Shown: positions 33,304-43,547, numbered from the stretch's first letter. The stretch: DNA of 64,000 bases from Morinoia aosen (GCA_030386875.1 CM059575.1:46096859-46160858); one strand, 5' to 3'. The notes: generated by a model not told the origin, from the sequence alone. Numbers and translations: made by a program.

Positions 33304-33604
33304 GTGCTCGTCATAACCGTGTGGTTTCAGGACCTGCCTACGTTCGGGCAACGAGGGTTCGAATCCCGGCACTGGATGGCGATTTTCTCTGTTGGGTATA
33401 GGGGAAAAATTTCAATAACAATACCCCACTCTACCCAGGTGTCTGAAATGGGTACCGGTCTTGACCGGGGGAAAGCGTCATGGCGTCCTGGTGAAAGTTA
33501 TAAGGCATTTGAAAATGTAATGTTCGAGGTGATATGTATCAGGCATGAATTTGAAATAAAGCATCCGTAGATGCCGTTGTTTGTTTTGTTGTTGTTGTTG
33601 TTGT
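33304..33604 (+). mobile_element. tRNA-derived SINE, copy S2, inside LINE endonuclease
   Basis: Head with box B GGTTCGAATCCCGGC at about 33355-33369 and a weak box A (AACCGTGTGGTTTCAGGACC). Body is the same as S1 and S3 (GGGTATAGGGGAAAAA, CCCACTCTACCCAGGTGTCTG, GGTACCGGTCTTGACCGGGG, AAAGCATCCGTAGATGCC). Tail is (TTG)n. It splits the endonuclease between KQGHY and KYRGG. The target duplication is not clear. Confidence 0.85.
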
Positions 33605-33760
33605 AATGGCCTTGTTTACTGAATCCGTTGAAGCCAGCTATTGGTGATATATAATCATTACCGTAAAATGTCTCTTTAACTGCTATAACAGCTGGTTTGT
33701 ACGCGTAACCAAGGCTTATCAAATCTTCCTTTGGTGAGGCCATACCTTGCAGATTCTACT
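33605..33760 (-). pseudogene. Jockey-like LINE (copy 2): endonuclease N-terminus
   Basis: Minus strand ISLGYAYKPAVIAVKETFYG and YISPIAGFNGFSKQGHY match the start of APE-like endonucleases, where the catalytic Glu lies in the Q-E-T/H block; here it reads KET, so Gln is changed but Glu is kept. The 3' continuation lies beyond SINE S2. Confidence 0.75.
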
Positions 33761-33960
33761 GCAGGAACACTTCAGACCACTCTCCCTACTCACCGCCATT
33801 TCCTTCTACTTGCCCTTGGTCTCCGCTGCCCGCTATCTTTGGCTTGCCCTCTTTTCGGGGATACTCGTCTCCGGTCTTATCGAGAAGTTCTGCGCGATTT
33901 TTGAGTCCTATTTTTAGATGAAAGATTTGAGTTTCTGAGTTCTTCTTCATACATGTCTCT

Positions 33961-34386
33961 GTCTACTTCACCGCTTCTGTCTGTTCTTGGCTTTTGCCCA
34001 TGGTACTCGCTGTTTTCCTTCTCTCTGCCCTTCTTTTCTTTTTTGGAGGCCGTTGCAGCAGGTCAATTGTTGTTGTGTAGATTCTTCCAGTGATTGGGCT
34101 CTCACAGACCACTTCAGTCCCACCGCCACTTTCTTCATCAGCTCTCTCCCGCCCACTGCTCTTCATTGCCATGTGACCAGTTGGGGTTTCAGCTCTCTGT
34201 TTGATATTTTGTTGACTTTCTGTACCATCATCTCCTGAACGCTGGCGTTTTTTTCGTATTCGATTTTTCAGTTTCATTTTTCGTTATTCCTTTTGTGACA
34301 GCTTTGGAGAAATTCATACTGAAGTTCGGATGACGTCTGTTGAAGAGAAGTTTAGCACTTTTCCCTTGGACACTTTTTCGGCTCTG
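33961..34386 (-). pseudogene. Jockey-like LINE (copy 2): ORF1 (gag) C-terminal part
   Basis: Minus strand: KSAKLLFNRRHPNFSMNFSK at about 34310-34370, then a charged Lys/Glu/Arg tail (IRKKRQRSGDD, SGRERADEESGG, PPKKKRRAERRK) to a stop at 33963. This basic tail after the zinc knuckles is usual in LINE ORF1 proteins. The segment before it is cut by the MITE at 34389. Confidence 0.7.
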
Positions 34387-34388
34387 TA

Positions 34389-35169
34389 CACTGAAAGAAA
34401 TAATAGCCTTTTTTTGAAACATCCAAGTGCACTTGACGTTTGTCCCAAAACCGAGACACGCAGATGCATCATCAACGAGACACCCAAGATTAGGATACAT
34501 ACCAATGTCTCCAGACCCAATTTAGAGACGCTCTAGTGTCTCACTAAAAGTGCTTCAGTGTCTCATCGATGAGACACTTGGGCTTGAGTTTGATGCATTT
34601 ACAACTCATGTCTCACACAAAACTCTCCGGATATTAAGCTGTAGCATTGCACTGCCTTGCAAGGTTGACGCTTCCAGCGCCATGACGAAACTTTCATACG
34701 CTTACGAATTCTTGAGCTAAGCGATTGCTGCTACTCGTGACATCAGTACTTGGACCTACCGCTGAAGAGCTGCACTAGGAGCTACAACCGTCTCCAGCAG
34801 TAAGACCTTCCCATGCCACCAGCTATACTTCTCGCTCAGCTGAGAGCGGTAACGATTACGCGTTAACTTCCCCAGCAGAGACTATTTTGACTATCATTAG
34901 GAAAAGTTTTATACGTACGTCGCATAAATTTAATTTCCTCCGTATAACATTTACCGAACACTTGAATAACTAAAGTCAGATTTGAGGGGTGACTAAGCTA
35001 TTACATTATCATCGCCAATGAAAGAGGGGCAGCATTTTGAGACACTTCGCGCTCATATAGGGGTCGCACTTCCGATGAGACATCTGCTCTCTTTTTGAGA
35101 CGTTCTGGCTATCTATGAGACACCTGAACAGCCATGAGACAGTTAGAGAGGCCAAAATTTCTTTCAGTG
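34389..35169. mobile_element. 781 bp MITE with TA target duplication and repeated GAGACAC motifs
   Basis: TIRs CACTGAAAGAAAT start at 34389 and, inverted, end at 35169; TA lies at 34387-34388 and 35170-35171. The ends and TA target fit Tc1/mariner-type MITEs. Inside, GAGACA or TGTCTC recurs more than ten times near both ends, including CAGTGTCTCATCGATGAGACAC (a long palindrome near 34557-34575). No transposase. It cuts the gag of the LINE just after its zinc knuckles. Confidence 0.88.
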
Positions 35170-35171
35170 TA

Positions 35172-35455
35172 TCATCAGGATTTCCTCCTCCACCTTCCTC
35201 ATTTGACATACTTTAGCTCCCGCTGAATGTCTTTTACCACAGTGATAACACTTTGTTTCGTCGGACGCACATCTGTCAATTCCATGTCCTGACTCACTAC
35301 ACTTCAAACATGTTTCTTCCCCTTGACAATATTTGATTCCATGCTCGTACTCTGAACAGTTTTTGCACATCATTGGCTTTGGTTTAATTTCTTAATTTCA
35401 TACACTTTGGTTTTAGCTTGTTCACCTGGTATGTCGATGAATTCTGGGATAGGCG
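35172..35455 (-). pseudogene. Jockey-like LINE (copy 2): ORF1 zinc knuckles
   Basis: Three CCHC-type knuckles on the minus strand between about 35190 and 35370: CKNCSEYEHGIKYC, CLKCSESGHGIDRC and CYHCGKRHSAGAKVC. Upstream on the minus strand PIPEFIDIPGEQAKTKVYEI leads into them after a frameshift near 35374. ORF1 proteins of jockey-type LINEs bind RNA through these knuckles. Confidence 0.82.
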
Positions 35456-35458
35456 ACT

Positions 35459-36458
35459 TGTTGGGAATCATAAGATCAAGAAACGAGTACGTTTATTCAT
35501 CAAGTTTATTTTATTGATTAGACGCTCGCTTAGACCTCGGGTAGAATCCCAGTCTTACAAAGACGGGAGCTGCCAAAACTTTATTCATAGTAAAAGATCG
35601 TCGGCGCTTCCGCAAGCGTGTCGAGCGTTTTGACGAAATTTACGAAATAAGTTGGATCGAAGCCAGAGAAGAGTTGAGTAGATTACGCTTAAAAGACACA
35701 CGATGTCGCTAGCTCTTCTTCATTGAGAACATTGAAGAACATTAAAGGTTCCACATCAACGAAAAGTGCGACATTCATCAACGGGAGTTCTGTCATAAAA
35801 CAGAATATTCTCTTAAATACTTAGTTGAACATGACGAAAACTAACTCATAACTTCAATTATTTCAATAAGTCAAAAAATACCGGAAATTTCATTTGACAT
35901 TACCTTGAACAATAATCCCGATCAAGAGGCAATTATGCCGGGTCAAAGAGGAAAAATTGGGGTTAGTAACCTTACCCAGGGTTCACATATAAGATTAAGG
36001 TTTAAGCATTCCAATAGGTTAGAGATTTTAAGGTCCGTTTTGGAATGTTTAAAATAGGAATTTTATTTTTGAACTTAAGCTCAAAGATTTCAAGACTTAT
36101 CTTAAAGGCCGTAGCCAACATTAATTAAAGCCAACTGGCAGCAGTCAAAGAGACCAACGAACATTTATTAGGGACACCTCGGAAGGAGCCCTTGAACATT
36201 TAAGTACTAATCTACTTCTTAACATTAAGTTTAATGTAAACAATTGAATCTGGGCAAGGCAAGAAGCTCTGACATGCAAAGAAATAAAATAAACAAAACA
36301 GAAAATTAGAATTGCAGCTGCAACAACGTAAACAGAAAAAAGGATGTCAAGAAGATCCCGGCTTGGTCCAGACTGCCCTTTCGACTGGGGTCAGGCAAGA
36401 AGTAACATTTCTTCCTAGTAATCGCATTTAAGAGAGTCGGAATCATAAATTTCTAACA
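35459..36458. mobile_element. Solo LTR, 1000 bp
   Basis: Begins TGTTGGGAATCATAAG and ends AATTTCTAACA, that is TG...CA with a short imperfect inverted end (TGTTGGGAA / TGTTAGAAA). Flanks are GACT (35455-35458) and CACT (36459-36462), a 4 bp duplication with one change. Taking it out rejoins the gag frame (FRQ to SPIPEF). No internal coding sequence is seen. A-rich AATAAA boxes lie near 36285. Which LTR family it belongs to is unknown. Confidence 0.65.
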
Positions 36459-36462
36459 CACT

Positions 36463-36890
36463 GTCTGAAGGACAGTATGAGGGGTTTGGCAAGCAAATTG
36501 GTGGGTTTTATCCAGGTTGCTTGAAAGCATCCTGAATTCCGCATTTTTCCAGCAGACCCTTCTTGAATTGCTAAAAATTATTCATGCCGTATTCATAGAC
36601 ATATATCAAGCCTTTGTAGATTCCGATGCTGAGGTTTTCTTCTACTGAGACGGGAAACTGATTTATCTGTTTTAATTGTTTCATTCTTTGGGTTTGTGCT
36701 GCGTTGCTCACTTCTACAGTATATACCGTTTTGCTCGTTGATCTGATAGTTTTGGGTTTGCTTCCAAAGTGATTTGCTATACATTTTTCCAATAGTCAAG
36801 GGGACATATTTCGGCGGTGTGCTTCACTCATTTTACAATCGAGGTGCGTAATATATTTAGTTGATGGCATCGCACGTTCGGGCTCTGTCA
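36463..36890 (-). pseudogene. Jockey-like LINE (copy 2): ORF1 N-terminal part
   Basis: Minus strand: KYITHLDCKMSEAHRRNMSP, a TGA stop at about 36798, then LLEKCIANHFGSKPKTIRS, TVEVSNAAQTQRMKQLKQI, GIYKGLIYVYEYGMNNF, a second stop, and QFKKGLLEKCGIQDAFKQP to about 36480. This is the RRM-like part of ORF1 and corresponds to residues of the neighbouring copy at 38523-39204. The boundary with copy 1 is near 36890. Confidence 0.72.
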
Positions 36891-37045
36891 CTCCATCGTT
36901 CAGTTGTTTTGCTGTTCGCATTGTCACTTTTTCTCTCTGCATGATTTCTAACACGTTTCTCTCTTCTATTTCTCTCTTACACGTAGCACTCCCCTGCATG
37001 TGAGCCTCCGCTGTGGTGGCATTCCTCCTGGTCCGATGTGCAGCC
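36890..37045 (-). pseudogene. Jockey-like LINE (copy 1): ORF1 after the zinc knuckles
   Basis: Minus strand CHHSGGSHAGEC (a damaged knuckle) and, in another frame, REIEERNVLEIMQREKVTMR. This follows directly from 38523 when the TTAA element is removed, and it stops where the second LINE copy begins. Confidence 0.55.
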
Positions 37046-37049
37046 TTAA

Positions 37050-38522
37050 GGGAACCATGTTGGGGGCATCTGCAGTCCTCTCCCGATTTTTTTTTATTGC
37101 TTTAAATGAGTTTGAGATATGTCCCCGAATGTCTGTAAAAATATCAGGAACGTATCCCAGAGCTAGCATCCCCCCCGGGAAAGGGAGAGCATCCCCCTTA
37201 CGGACCTTTTTTTTCATTTTTGATCCTAGAGCAATGAAATTTGGTATACTGATAGGAAATGCAATTTCGAATCATTTATCATTCATGACAAAATGCGATT
37301 TTCTTGAAAAGAAAATGGGAAATCATAGAAAACGACACTTTTGGGGGGTTTTCTGAATGCTTCTTCTCCTACAGTTTTTGAGCTACAGTAATGATTTTGG
37401 TATCATTGGATGCAGAATAACGTGGACATTCAAACTAAAAATCTCAAACTTTCAATTTCATTTTATTTTTTTATATATATTTCATCATTCATATTCCTCA
37501 AGGTAAGCATCCCCCTTCCGAGTATTTTTTTTATTATTGAATTTAGAGCAATGAAATTTGGTATACTGATAGGAAATGCAATTTAGAATCATTTATCATT
37601 TATGACAAAATGCGATTTTCTTTAAAAGAAAATGGGAAATTTATGGAAAACGACATTTTGGGGGGGGTTCTAAATGCTTCTTCTCTGATAGTTTTTGAGC
37701 TACAGTAATGATTTTGGTATCATTGGATGCAGAATAACGTGGACATTCCAAAAACTTGAATCCTTTTCTTCAAATGTCCAATATAAAAATTAAAAAAAAA
37801 GAAAAAAAAATCAAAATATTCTCATGAAAATTCAAATTTATGACGTCATAATTTTGAAACAAGAATGAATTTTGAAAAACTTTCTAATGCATTGTGAAGC
37901 CCTTGTTTTTCTGCATTCAATGATACCAAAATCATCACTGAAGCTCAAAAACTGTAGGAGGAGAAGCTTTTTTTCTTAAATCGTCGATATTGAACAATCA
38001 CGATTTCCAATACATTCGTTATAATGGGGCCGAAGTTTACACAGCTAGAGCAATGTGGTTTGCTGCATTTGGAAGTCACAGGTGTAATCTACAATTGCTG
38101 TTGACTTGATTTTCAAAAATTTTTACGTGAAATTTTTTTTTTGTAGACTTTTTACCCTAAATTTAAACTCTGATTATAGCTTTTTCAAAAAAATTCTATT
38201 AATTCAAAATGAATTCAAATTCAAAAACCGGTCAACAGCATTTTTGGAGAATACGTTGACTTTCGCATGCAACAAACCGCATTGCTCTAGCTTTTTAAAT
38301 TTTTAAATTTCGGCCCCATTATAACGAATGTTATACATATATATTTTTTTATTTATCATGAATAACTCATTTTCTACGTCCCAATGCAAAAAAACTTGTA
38401 GAAGAAAAGTTGTTGGGAATTTAGAGATCTAGTAGTCTGCAAATTTTCATAGACGTAAGTCCGATAGAAAAAAATCTACGGATGGAAAATCAAGTTTTGG
38501 CCGACCGGTGAACATGGTTCCC
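37050..38522. mobile_element. TTAA-flanked 1.47 kb TIR element (piggyBac-like, non-autonomous)
   Basis: Ends GGGAACCATGTT and AACATGGTTCCC are exact inverted copies, flanked by TTAA at 37046-37049 and 38523-38526. TTAA duplication points to the piggyBac superfamily, although its ends more often start CCC. Inside there are two direct units of about 230 bp (from about 37187 and 37507, period about 318), an inverted fragment of the same unit at 37903-37970, and a further inverted pair at 38010-38063 and 38270-38328 around GGGGCCGAAA / TTTCGGCCCC. No transposase. Confidence 0.82.
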
Positions 38523-39204
38523 TTAAGAAGAGTCACAAACTCCACCGCATCTCCTGCATATCGCTGCGCTGCTGCGGCATTTTTTGGCAGTGTGCTTATA
38601 TGTTAGGCAGTGGTTACACATGAGAGGTTTATTTTTGAAGGGGTACACACTAGTATCATGTCGTTCTCCAGGGATGTAAATATTGCAGGGTACATATTGT
38701 TGTCGAAAGGTTATTAAGAAGGCTTGCGTTTCGGGGTTCCGTGGTTTGTTGAATGTTGCTCTCGCTACGTTTTCCACATTGAGTTCTTCTTGGAGTCCTA
38801 CCTTGAACTCTTCCACGTCTGTGATGTTGAAGTCATTGACATAAATTAGCCTAATTGAATGATTGAATCGGTCTTACTGCGTTGTCTGGGATGGCACATC
38901 TTCCACTCTCGAGAGATCAACGGTGTTCTCGGCCTGTCGCTCGCTGCGCACCTCCACCACTATCATTTTCGGGTTCATGCTGAAGAGTTGTTTCACTTTT
39001 TCTTCCGTGACTTTAACGATTTCCTCCATTATACTGAAAAGATTGAATGTTTTCTTTTCTTCTGGGGCAAAAGTTATTGAGAAGTACTTGGGAAAGTACC
39101 TGTCTTCTGTAAGGTCGAAGGGAATATACCGGTGTTTACTTTTCTGATGGGCTCCTCCGACGATCGGTATCTTCAGGGACGGAAACCCTTCTCTGCAGTT
39201 TCCA
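38523..39204 (-). pseudogene. Jockey-like LINE (copy 1): ORF1 (gag)
   Basis: On the minus strand an open frame with a single stop (TAA, near 38874-38876) runs from about 39204: KSKHRYIPFDLTEDRYFPKY, ITFAPEEKKTFNLFSIMEEI, KMIVVEVRSERQAENTVDL, then RLIYVNDFNITDVEEFKVGL, AFLITFRQQYVPCNIYIPGE, and knuckles CNHCLTYKHTAKKC and CRRCGGVC, where it is cut by the TTAA element. It is the best preserved ORF1 in the stack. Confidence 0.82.
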
Positions 39205-39719
39205 TCATGTCCATTTTTTATTATTTTCCATGTCTCAGCACCAAGCCGAGGGCAGGCAAGGAGTGGTCCTTGCTGGGCAATGGCCCGCGCACAAAATTTA
39301 GGGAAAACTCCCTTTATCCTTTTTACAGATTCTTAAAACTAGTACAAAAAAGACGATATACACTGATGTTGGAGGGCACCGCCCGCGTTGGTTCTAGCCA
39401 GAAGGACTAAATAAATGGAAATGTATGTTACAATCAATACAATCAGTTACAATGTAAATTGTACACTGACGCAGCTGACTATAAGAACGGTATCACTTCG
39501 GGAAGGTGCGGGTCAGCTAGGTGCAGGCAAATTAATGAAGGTACCATACAATCAAATCCTTGTCAGCTTTTAAAATTCCCTCTATCACAGTTATAAATTC
39601 AATTAGATACCAATAAATGTGGTAAAGGGAACACGTAAAATTTCCGTCAAAAATTTTCTCATCGATCGCAAGATATAAGTACGTGTTGGGAATTCCTTCC
39701 CTAACGCAAAATATTTTCA

Positions 39720-40290
39720 GGAAGGCGTGTCCCAGGGCAGTGGCTAAGCTGCACCTGCTTTCTGACTGCGATCAATGATATAGAAGACTTGCCTCTCTAT
39801 GTAAAAAGCTCCCTATATGTGGATGATTTTGTCATATGTATAGCAGGACACCAAACGCACACGCTGGAAAGACAACTCCAAATCTCAATAAACTGATTGG
39901 AATACTGGACAGACAGAAATGGCTTTCGCTTCCCTACTGCCGAGAAAAGCATCGTGCATATCTTCCGAGTACGGGGGTGAACCAAAATCGCACCTCAACC
40001 CTACACGGGGAAAACATCAGCCAGGTGTAGACATGCAAATACCTCGACTTGGCTATATATATATAGATGAGAGCCTTACATGATGACTCCACATTCAATG
40101 ACTGTGGATGTCGTGTATTAAAAGGCTGAACCTCTTGAAGTTCCTCGCCCACTCGTCCTACGGATCCGACAAAAAGCTGTTGCTACGTTTCCATATAGCT
40201 CTAATCAAACCTAAAATTGATTACGGATGCGAAGACTACGGGTTTTCCTGCCTTTCGTTACGATACAGCCGATCCAAAATGTAGATTTGA
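39720..40290 (+). pseudogene. I-like LINE reverse transcriptase relic
   Basis: Frames jump repeatedly, but the order is clear: GVSQGSG (GVPQGS block) near 39725, TAINDIEDLPLYVKSSLYVD with the YVDD active site near 39815-39830, a thumb with THTLERQLQISIN near 39860, TAEKSIVHIFR near 39940, and IALIKPKIDYGCE near 40195-40230. It is a second, older fragment of the type found complete at 40.6-46.3 kb. Confidence 0.78.
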
Positions 40291-40665
40291 GAAAAATTTT
40301 CACTGTTCCCTTTACCACGTTTTACTGGTACCAACTGTATTTGTTTTTATGTGTGAAGGGAACATTGCTAGATTTTGACAAGGATAGGATAGAAGGTACA
40401 TTCTTGTCAGAGTGTACCTAGTCCACCTGCACCTCTACGTGGTGGTACTATAAGTATACATAAGTCTTTTGATATACATTAGATAAATAATGTAAAATAG
40501 CAGGCTGACCTCATTTAATTATTCTCGAAAGCTTGTTGTAGATATAGAATCAACGCAGGTGCTTTCCCCCCCCCCCCCCCTTCATTTGTTTGGGTTTTGT
40601 ATTATTTTGTTCTTTTATTTAAATTATTAAACTAATGCCATCTGAGTAGGTCTCCCCAGTACGCT

Positions 40666-41795
40666 ATGGAAACCCATCAACCTTTACCTACCGTTGACGA
40701 CCTGGACACTCAAATCCATATTTCTAGTTCTGCTCTAATGCAGACTAACAATTTGCCTCCTTTAAGTGTGGATCCCACACAAGGGGCGAGTGCCGAGAAT
40801 GAGGGAAATAGTGGGAAAGAACAGACGAATGAGGCAAACTTGTGGGAGGAAAACGCTTCGAGGACCAAAGCAGTGAAAGCCGAGACGACCCGAGAGCCGA
40901 ACAATGCCGAGGAAACTGGGACCGGTGAGAAGGAACAGAACATCTTGAAAACGATGAACCGTCGACAAGTGAAGAGGAGACGACGAGATGACCGGCGAGC
41001 GCGTCAGATGCTGAGACTGGAAGGAATATCCGATAACTCCACACCGTACCATGTCGAACATTATACTGCGCGATTCCCTGGGGTCAATATCTCCAGAGAT
41101 TTGAATGTGTTGCTGGCAGAACGCGACATTACTAAGACAATCGGTACTCTAAAGAAAATCGTAAAATCTGGGTATAACAGTCTCCTCATTGAGGCAAATA
41201 GTGTGACCCAATCAGATCAGCTGATGCAACTGGACCGCATTAGCGGAAAAGGAGTGGGAATAGAGCCCCACCGGTCACTCAACACTGTGTGTCGTGGTGT
41301 AGTTCGAAGCAGGACTTTTGGACAATGTTCGATGGAAGAACTGAAGGACCACCTAGATGACTAGGGAGTGATTGACCTGCGGCGAATAGAGCTGAGGCGA
41401 GATGGCGAGAAAATTATTACTGATACATCCTGACATTCCAAAAGCACCCGGTACCAAGAGCTGTGATATTGTCATCTTGGCTCAGCGAACTCGAAGAAGA
41501 ATATAAAGAAAGACGACAACAATGCTTCAAATGCCAACGCAATAACTACATTGCTAAGTACTGCCGCAGAGAAGCAGACACGTGCTCCCAATGTGGGCAG
41601 GAAAAGCACCAAAAAAGCTCCTGTCCTATTGCCGTCCGGTGCAATCATTGCGGGCAGCTGCATCACTCAAATGACAAACAATGCCCAAAATATCAAATTG
41701 AAAGTGAAATTTCAGCCACTCAACAGACTGAAGACCTCTCGCTAAGACATGGACCTCGTTTTGAAGAAACATCCGGACCATTAGCGGATGTATAG
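40666..41795 (+). pseudogene. I-like LINE ORF1 (gag-like, three zinc knuckles)
   Basis: ATG at 40666 opens an acidic N-terminus, a basic stretch (RRQVKRRRRDDRRARQMLR) and the RRM-like part (LLAERDITKTIGTLKKIVKS, SLLIEANSVTQSDQLMQLD). An in-frame TAG at 41362-41364 interrupts it, and a frameshift near 41430 leads to ILTFQKHPVPRAVILSSWLS and three knuckles: CFKCQRNNYIAKYC (His replaced), CSQCGQEKHQKSSC and CNHCGQLHHSNDKQC, ending at 41795. Further coding traces run to about 42430. Confidence 0.85.
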
Positions 41796-42479
41796 GGCGG
41801 TAGTTAAGAGAGCTACCAGTACTCCGGCCGAAGAACCCAACCCTGCTGCTCCTCTGAATTATCACATGCCACAACAGCCGACTCATCCTGAATAAGAACC
41901 TACAAAACCAAAAATAAGGCCAGCTCAGGCAAAAAACAACAATGAACGGCCTTCCGACTCTACCCCACGCAACGCTAAATCCGCTCCAGCTACAACTGAT
42001 GTAAAATCGAAGGCCAATTCAATTAGTACAAGCTCAGGAACTACATCAGTTACCATATCCTAACCCATCATTTCACCAAAAAGGACGACACAAAAAGAAA
42101 TGAATAACACTCTCTAAGCCCAAGGAGCCTACAGGCTACAACCGACAACGAAAACAACTGGAGCCAGACGAAGAACCTCCCAAAACTGTTAAAAGCCCAA
42201 AACCTACGCCAGCTTCTCTCACCAAATACTCTTTCAAGCGGAGGGACGCAACTTCCAGCCTTGCAAACCTCCATAGGTACAGGCAAGCGATGATGAATAT
42301 GGCAACCCCAGTAGAAACTCAAAGACCTGCAAACCAAAGCCTACTGCAACAACCAAGAAACCACGGACGATATCGCCACTATCAAGAAGCCGAGACCGAG
42401 CATCGCGATCAGCAGAAAGCAAAAAAATTCAAGTGATCGGAAACTGAAGAAAAATCAAACCAGAACCTTAACTTGTCAA

Positions 42480-42945
42480 TGAATTTTGATTCATTTATTC
42501 AATGGAATTTAGAATCGTACCGAACCAAATTCGGTGAACTTAAACAACTCCTTAACCTTAACCTGCATGTGTCTGCCTTCAAGAAACCATACTCCGGAAC
42601 AGAATGGTGACACCACCCACTCAGTACTCTCTATACCTCTGGTGTGACCCGCGCTGATGATGATGAGCAGGGCGCTTCAGTATTGATCCACAGGACAATA
42701 CCGCATCACAGGATTGACTGGCGTACCACATTGCAAGCAGTATTACTACGTATTAATCTGCACCGGACATACACCAATGCTCGGTCTACTTACCTCACAT
42801 AAATATACAACACCCAGAAGTTGAAAATATGATCTCCCAGCTCCCTACCACGTATATTATAATGGGGGACTTCAATGCTCGAAGCCAACTATGGAATGAC
42901 AACGGGCTAAATGATAAAGGACAACTCATGGAAAGAATCGTAAGA
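42480..42945 (+). pseudogene. I-like LINE ORF2: endonuclease, first part
   Basis: QWNLESYRTKFGELKQLLNL near 42500, GVTRADDDEQGASVLIHRTI near 42640, TLQAVLLRINLHRTYT near 42730 and IIMGDFNARSQLWNDNG near 42860 give the APE-like fold with GDFN. Two stops and at least two frameshifts are present. It is cut at 42945 by the Penelope-type insert and resumes at 43548. Confidence 0.82.
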
Positions 42946-43025
42946 TAGTAGTACTTATAGGGCGAATCTTAGGGAATCTTATTCTCAAAATAAAAGAACC
43001 AACGCTATAGAGAACATTTATTGTA

Positions 43026-43066
43026 GCAAACGTTCCGGAATACAAGTCATTCCATCATCAGTGCTG
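43026..43066 (-). ncRNA. Hammerhead-like motif, damaged core
   Basis: Minus strand AGCA-CTGATGA-T-GGAAT...ATTCC-GGAA-CGT-T-TGCT. Stems I and II are as in 43241-43281, but the invariant GAAA is GGAA, so it should be inactive. Confidence 0.5.
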
Positions 43067-43240
43067 GAAGAAATAAAAAGTAATTTTCAGTCATGCATAA
43101 GACGGATAAGGTCTGAATAGAAATACCAAGCAAAAACGTAAAAAAAACGACTAACGACTAGAATACTACACTTAGGCGTTTAGGCAATATAAACAGTACA
43201 TACCGGCGTACATGACTGAAAATTAGTTTTTATTTCTTCC

Positions 43241-43281
43241 AGCACTGATGATGGAATAACTTGCATTCCGAAACGTTTGCT
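43241..43281 (+). ncRNA. Hammerhead-like ribozyme motif (Penelope type)
   Basis: AGCA-CTGATGA-T-GGAAT, loop AACTTGC, ATTCC-GAAA-CGT-T-TGCT. Stem I AGCA/TGCT and stem II GGAAT/ATTCC are perfect, with core CUGAUGA and GAAA and a two-pair stem III (ACGU) that could only form well in a dimer. The cleavage site would be after the U following CGU. An extra U sits between CUGAUGA and stem II. Confidence 0.6.
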
Positions 43282-43451
43282 ACAGTAAATGTACGCCTGT
43301 ATGTACTGTGTATATTGCCTAAACGCTTAAGTGTGGTATTCTAGTCGTTAGGAAAGGATTTATTTTTATATTTTTTCACGTTTTTGCTTGGTATTTCTAT
43401 TCAGACCTTATTCGTTTTGTGCATGACTGAAAATTAATTTTTATTTTTTCC

Positions 43452-43492
43452 AGCACTGATGATGGAATAACTTGTATTCCGAAACGTTTGCT
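43452..43492 (+). ncRNA. Hammerhead-like ribozyme motif (Penelope type)
   Basis: Second plus-strand copy with the same stems; the loop reads AACTTGT and so stem II keeps its five pairs (GGAAT/ATTCC). It lies in the right-hand terminal repeat. Confidence 0.58.
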
Positions 43493-43547
43493 ACAATAAA
43501 TGTTCGCTATAACGTTGGTTCTTCTTTTTATTTTGAGAACCGTAAGA

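Larger units (their letters stand above)
42934..43547. mobile_element. Inverted pair of Penelope-like terminal repeats
   Basis: An insert (about 42946-43535) is flanked by AGAATCGTAAGA (42934-42945) and AGAACCGTAAGA (43536-43547), 12 bp with one change. A minus-strand copy (about 42981-43198) and a plus-strand copy (about 43291-43535) of one sequence form arms of over 200 bp; between them lies a third, partial direct copy (43211-43290). Each copy carries a hammerhead-like core and a GTTTGCTACA-TAAATGT 3' phrase. Penelope-like elements are known for such complex direct and inverted terminal repeats. No RT lies inside. Confidence 0.75.

Noticed and set aside
40666..41364. A 232-codon host nucleic-acid-binding protein
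   Set aside because: It is LINE ORF1: the same frame continues after an in-frame stop into zinc knuckles and then an endonuclease.
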